Below are positions 4,818-8,091 of a stretch of DNA of 8,091 nt, in pieces. The notes beneath the pieces are model-generated. The model was not told the origin of the DNA and made no database searches. It worked only from the letters and a program-made list of their open reading frames with translations. Within the stretch, counting starts at the first letter, position 1, and each line of letters starts with the position of its first letter. This DNA is from an uncultured Eudoraea sp. (lineage in GTDB: Bacteria > Bacteroidota > Bacteroidia > Flavobacteriales > Flavobacteriaceae): assembly GCA_905479615.1 (NCBI GenBank), contig CAJQNH010000104.1, forward strand, positions 1 through 8,091. The letters are read 5' to 3'. Position numbers and translations under genes: made by a program.

Positions 4818-6365
4818 GTGAATAGAGAATTAATCGTAAGATCCAATTCTGATACCGTTGATTTTGCCTTATTAAATGATGGAAAACTCATAGAACTTCA
4901 TAAAGATGAAGACGATAATAATTTCAATGTTGGTGATGTTTTAATCGCCAAAGTAAGGAAACCGGTTACCGGTCTCAATGCGGCTTTTGTTAACGTAGGT
5001 TACGAAAAAGATGCATTTTTACATTATCATGACCTTGGACCACAATTGTCCAGCATGTTGAAGTTTATTAAATTAGTGAGTACTGGGAAATTAAAAGATT
5101 TTTCCCTTAAAAATTTTCCATTTGAAAAAGATATTGATAAACATGGCAGTATTAATAATGTAATTAAAGCCAATCAGTCTCTTTTAGTGCAAATTGTTAA
5201 AGAACCCATTTCTACCAAAGGCCCCCGAATTAGTTCGGAACTTTCCATAGCCGGACGATATTTGGTTATGGTCCCTTTTTCAGATCGTGTTTCCGTATCA
5301 CAAAAAATAGGAAGCAATGAAGAGAAAGACAGGCTGAAAAGGCTGGTAAAAAGCATTAAACCCAAAGGGTTTGGGGTAATTATAAGAACAGTTGCAGAGG
5401 GCAAAAAAGTAGCAGAATTAGACAAAGATCTTCAGAACTTGCTGAACAAGTGGACAGCAATGTGTAAGAAATTGTATAAAGCGCCGACACCTTCCAAAGT
5501 TTTGGTTGAGCTAAATAGAGCTTCCTCAATATTAAGAGATGTTTTTAACGATTCCTTCAGCGGTATCCACGTTGATGATGAGACGCTTTATGACCAGATT
5601 AAAGATTATGTGCAAGAGATTGCTCCAAAAAAAGAATCCATAGTTAAGTTGTATAATTCTTCTGTGCCAATTTTTGAAAAATTTGGTATTGAAAGGCAGA
5701 TCAAGACCTCCTTTGGGCGCACAGCATCCATGAGTAAAGGCGCCTATTTGGTGATAGAGCATACCGAAGCGCTTCATGTAATAGACGTGAATAGTGGTAA
5801 CCGCTCCAACAAAGCAAAAAATCAAGAAGATACTGCTTTGGAAGTGAACCTCTTGGCCGCCGAAGAGATTGCAAGACAATTACGTTTGCGAGATATGGGT
5901 GGTATCATTGTTGTTGATTTCATAGACATGGTAAAAGCCGATCACAGAAGAAAACTTTTTGATCACCTAAGGGATGAGATGAAAGAAGATAGAGCCAAAC
6001 ATAAAATATTGCCTCCTAGCAAGTTTGGCCTAATACAAATTACCAGGCAAAGGGTACGTCCCGAAGTAAATATTAAGACAACTGAGGTAAATCCCAGTGG
6101 CCAGGGGCAGGAAGTAGAGGCTCCAATTGTTTTAGTTGAAAAAATGAATGTAGATCTTGAAAGAATAATGAAAGGACCTGCAAAGGGCAAAGGAATTGTG
6201 CTGAATACACATCCTTTTATTGCCGCTTATTTGACTAAAGGATTCCCCTCACATCGTTCCAAATGGTTTATGGAATATAAAAAATGGATAAAAATTCAGC
6301 CAAGAGATGCATATACATATCTCGAATACCATTTTAAAGATAAAGATGGCAAAACCATTAGATAA
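4818..6365 (+). CDS. rng: RNase E/G family endoribonuclease
   Basis: This single-strand-specific endoribonuclease acts in rRNA maturation and mRNA decay. Numbering from the GTG start (515 residues), an S1 RNA-binding domain spans about 36-125 (VGDVLIAKV, GLNAAFVNVGYEKDAFLH). The RNase H-like catalytic part holds D323 and N325 in VIDVNSG and D367 in VVDFIDM, equivalent to the metal-binding D303, N305 and D346 of E. coli RNase E. RQLRLRDMGG (353-362) is a family hallmark. The C-terminus ends soon after the small domain, so it is RNase G-sized, without the RNase E degradosome scaffold. The zinc-link CPxC cysteines are absent; the sole cysteine is C216. A TTG at 4809 would add three residues, but GTG 4818 gives MNRELIVRSNS, matching the usual MNKELI-type start of this group as I recall it. 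It lies downstream of HU and the basic ORF, and a strong terminator follows. Confidence 0.95.
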   Translation: MNRELIVRSNSDTVDFALLNDGKLIELHKDEDDNNFNVGDVLIAKVRKPVTGLNAAFVNVGYEKDAFLHYHDLGPQLSSMLKFIKLVSTGKLKDFSLKNFPFEKDIDKHGSINNVIKANQSLLVQIVKEPISTKGPRISSELSIAGRYLVMVPFSDRVSVSQKIGSNEEKDRLKRLVKSIKPKGFGVIIRTVAEGKKVAELDKDLQNLLNKWTAMCKKLYKAPTPSKVLVELNRASSILRDVFNDSFSGIHVDDETLYDQIKDYVQEIAPKKESIVKLYNSSVPIFEKFGIERQIKTSFGRTASMSKGAYLVIEHTEALHVIDVNSGNRSNKAKNQEDTALEVNLLAAEEIARQLRLRDMGGIIVVDFIDMVKADHRRKLFDHLRDEMKEDRAKHKILPPSKFGLIQITRQRVRPEVNIKTTEVNPSGQGQEVEAPIVLVEKMNVDLERIMKGPAKGKGIVLNTHPFIAAYLTKGFPSHRSKWFMEYKKWIKIQPRDAYTYLEYHFKDKDGKTIR

Positions 6366-6401
6366 AAAAAGCGACTTCCAAAATGGAGTCGCTTTTTTTT
6401 T
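6364..6401 (+). terminator. Intrinsic terminator of rng
   Basis: Right after the rng stop, GCGACTTCCA (6371-6380) pairs with TGGAGTCGC (6384-6392) around an AAA loop, with one bulged T, and nine Ts follow (6393-6401). The seven As before the stem extend the pairing and give it a terminator shape on the opposite strand too. This is the clearest terminator in the window and separates rng from the downstream lipoprotein gene. Confidence 0.9.
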
Positions 6402-6500
6402 GCTCTAAAGGGAACCGTCACAAAATTCCCCTCTTCAAAAATTTCTATAGCCCAATAAGTAACTTGAAAATATGTCTTATATAGTTTTAACTGTTATTCA

Positions 6501-6508
6501 TAAATTTG
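6501..6508 (+). promoter_or_regulatory. Candidate -7 box for the glycoside hydrolase-like gene
   Basis: TAAATTTG fits TAnnTTTG and lies 31 bases before the ATG at 6540. No convincing -33 TTTG is seen 19-21 bases upstream. The rest of the 6402-6539 interval is AT-rich and shows only a weak 5-base inverted repeat. A promoter is expected here because the rng terminator lies just upstream. Confidence 0.4.
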
Positions 6509-6539
6509 TTCTTAATAGGTTATAATTAAAGCAAAAATT

Positions 6540-8091
6540 ATGAAAAACCCGACCGGTATAGTTTTACTAATAGTTTTACTGATTATTTCTTGTAACTCCG
6601 CCACTGACAATATTGATTTTTCTGAAATAATTAAAGACAGTCCTTCTATAAATGGTAAAAGTGACTATTTAAATTCTCCTTATGTTACAGCAGGGGATCG
6701 CGTATATATGGTGGGCCACCAAAATGGATCTTTTCCTGATTTGGGATGGCATGTTAAAGGCGAAATGGGCGGTATCTGGAATCACCCGATAAAATTAATG
6801 GATGGTTTTGAAGTAACGCTGAATTGGCAAGATCAAAGTTCAAAACTAGATTCGGCAACTTCTTTTATTAACTATCCTTATGCAAATAAACATACATATA
6901 ACCTTAGTAAAAATAATATACAAATAGAACGCTTCCAATTTGTACCTGATGAAAAGGAAGGAATTCTGATTCAATATAAATTGAAAAGTCTATCGGACAA
7001 AACACAAAACTTTGACTTTGTATTCAGCGGATTTTCCGATTTAAGACCTGTTTGGCTAGGAGAGCGAACAGGGATGATAGATAGTGAAGACAAGGCAGAA
7101 TTTTTAAAGAACTCTAATGCATGGCTTATTAAGGACAACAAAAATCCATGGTATGTGATTTTTGGCTCACATATGCAACCATCTGAATATAGTTTTGAAA
7201 AAAGTGTTCATCATGGTCTGGGGATATCAGGTAATTTAACTTATAAGATTTCCCTTCAGCCCAATGAAATTAAAATAATAAATTTTACTATAGCTGGTTC
7301 TTATCAATCCAAAGAACAAGCATTGGCTACCTATGACTCCATTCAAAATAAAAGTACTGATTTCCTTATATCGAAAAAACTACGCTATAGTCAACTTGCG
7401 GAACAATCGAAGCTGACAATTCCGGATAAGGAATTACAAAAGGCATTTGAATGGTTAAAATACAATTGTGATTGGTTAATTAGGGATGTTCCTGAAATTG
7501 GAAGAGGGATAACTGCTGGAATTCCCGACTATCCCTGGTGGTTTGGGGTAGATAGTGAATACGCCCTGCAAGGATATATGGCCATTGGTCAATCGGATAT
7601 CGTCTATAAAACAATTCATCTCCTGGATAGTGTTTCAGAAGCTGTTAATGGCAATGGCAGAATCCTTCACGAAATGTCTACAAATGGCGCCGTCTTTAAC
7701 AAAGGAAATATTAATGAAACCCCACAATTTGCGTCATTAATATGGCAGATATATCTATGGAACGGAGATTTGCAATTTTTGGAAAAGTATTTCCCAACTA
7801 TTCAGAAAGGACTAAACTGGTTAATGTCTGAAAATGATTCTAACAAAAATCTTTTTCCCGATGGCTTCGGCATGATGGAAATACATGGCCTTGATAGTGA
7901 AATGATAGATGTAGCTGTTTATACCCAAAGAGCTTTTGCTGATGCCTCTAAAATGGCAAAGGAACTGAGAGAGGATTCATTAGCCTCAAATTACGGAAAG
8001 ATAGCTCGCACTTTAAAAGACAAAATTAATAAAGACTTTTGGGCTGAAGACTTTAACTCCTATGCAGACTTTATCGGTACAGATAAACAGG
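6540..8091 (+). CDS. Lipoprotein glycoside hydrolase-like protein, (alpha/alpha)6 debranching-enzyme type (3' end outside window)
   Basis: The frame is open from ATG 6540 to the right edge (517 residues). The N-terminus is a lipoprotein signal, hydrophobic at 7-16 and ending LIISC with C18 lipidated, so the protein is exported and membrane-anchored. Residues about 40-280 look like a beta-sandwich domain (GDRVYMVGHQNG, then alternating polar strands). From about 300 the sequence becomes helical and resembles six-hairpin glycosidases of the glycogen-debranching/MGH-like group. Visible there are AGIPDYPWWFGVDSEYALQG (starting near residue 328, with D338 and E340), NETPQF (392-397) and GFGMMEIHGLDSEMIDVAVY (442-461). 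D338 resembles the acidic residue after the PWF..GRD motif of debranching-enzyme glucosidase domains, but I cannot assign catalytic residues or substrate. No SusC/SusD or other carbohydrate genes are in view. It is transcribed away from the rng terminator, probably from its own promoter. Confidence 0.72.
   Translation, partial: MKNPTGIVLLIVLLIISCNSATDNIDFSEIIKDSPSINGKSDYLNSPYVTAGDRVYMVGHQNGSFPDLGWHVKGEMGGIWNHPIKLMDGFEVTLNWQDQSSKLDSATSFINYPYANKHTYNLSKNNIQIERFQFVPDEKEGILIQYKLKSLSDKTQNFDFVFSGFSDLRPVWLGERTGMIDSEDKAEFLKNSNAWLIKDNKNPWYVIFGSHMQPSEYSFEKSVHHGLGISGNLTYKISLQPNEIKIINFTIAGSYQSKEQALATYDSIQNKSTDFLISKKLRYSQLAEQSKLTIPDKELQKAFEWLKYNCDWLIRDVPEIGRGITAGIPDYPWWFGVDSEYALQGYMAIGQSDIVYKTIHLLDSVSEAVNGNGRILHEMSTNGAVFNKGNINETPQFASLIWQIYLWNGDLQFLEKYFPTIQKGLNWLMSENDSNKNLFPDGFGMMEIHGLDSEMIDVAVYTQRAFADASKMAKELREDSLASNYGKIARTLKDKINKDFWAEDFNSYADFIGTDKQ

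Noticed and set aside
5532..5879. 115-codon open frame on the minus strand inside rng
   Set aside because: It is fully antisense to the conserved catalytic region of rng, and its translation shows no family resemblance.
6410..6430. Inverted repeat GGGAA / TTCCC downstream of the rng terminator
   Set aside because: Only five pairs with an 11-base loop; expected by chance and not followed by a T run.
7555..7740. 61-codon plus-strand open frame inside the glycoside hydrolase-like gene
   Set aside because: It is out of frame with the long open frame that runs from 6540 to the window edge with a lipobox and conserved motifs.

Overview
The window looks like a low-GC chromosomal segment from a member of the Bacteroidota, most likely class Flavobacteriia. 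The evidence is the pair of gliding-motility genes gldD and gldE beside ssb and mutY, start sites without Shine-Dalgarno sequences, candidate TAnnTTTG -7 boxes, and an RNase E/G homologue of the short Bacteroidota type. I cannot name a genus. I see no mobile element, CRISPR array, tRNA or rRNA, and no gene-free stretch reaches 300 bases.

Left arm (1-4149, all minus strand). Reading in the direction of transcription, the order is mutY (A/G-specific adenine glycosylase), ssb, gldE (CBS/CorC-type membrane protein), gldD (gliding lipoprotein), and a PLP-dependent serine racemase/threonine dehydratase-like gene that runs off the left edge. Gaps are 15 bases (mutY-ssb), 23 bases (ssb to the 5' piece of gldE), an 11-base overlap (gldE-gldD) and 40 bases (gldD to the racemase-like gene), so at least mutY-ssb-gldE-gldD looks like one operon. 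It joins DNA repair and replication genes to gliding/type IX secretion genes. The most unusual point is that the usual GldE N-terminus is encoded in a different frame just upstream. It ends at a TAA that overlaps the ATG of the long gldE frame (TAATG), so gldE is either frameshifted or split and translationally coupled.

Middle (4150-6401). A divergent 122-base intergenic region carries one -7-like box for each direction. To the right lie an HU-type DNA-binding protein, a 29-residue extremely basic protein (probably a small ribosomal protein) whose stop codon lies inside a terminator hairpin, and then rng, an RNase E/G family endonuclease. The rng leader can form three successive hairpins, and the protein lacks the zinc-link cysteines of the proteobacterial enzymes. 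A strong intrinsic terminator follows rng.

Right arm (6402-8091). A 138-base intergenic region with a -7-like box leads into a lipoprotein that resembles a six-hairpin glycoside hydrolase (debranching-enzyme-like). It is cut by the right edge and appears unrelated in function to its neighbours.

Most of the window is conserved housekeeping sequence. The items that merit a second look are the gldE 5' end, the tiny basic gene with its embedded terminator, the rng leader hairpins and the missing zinc-link.
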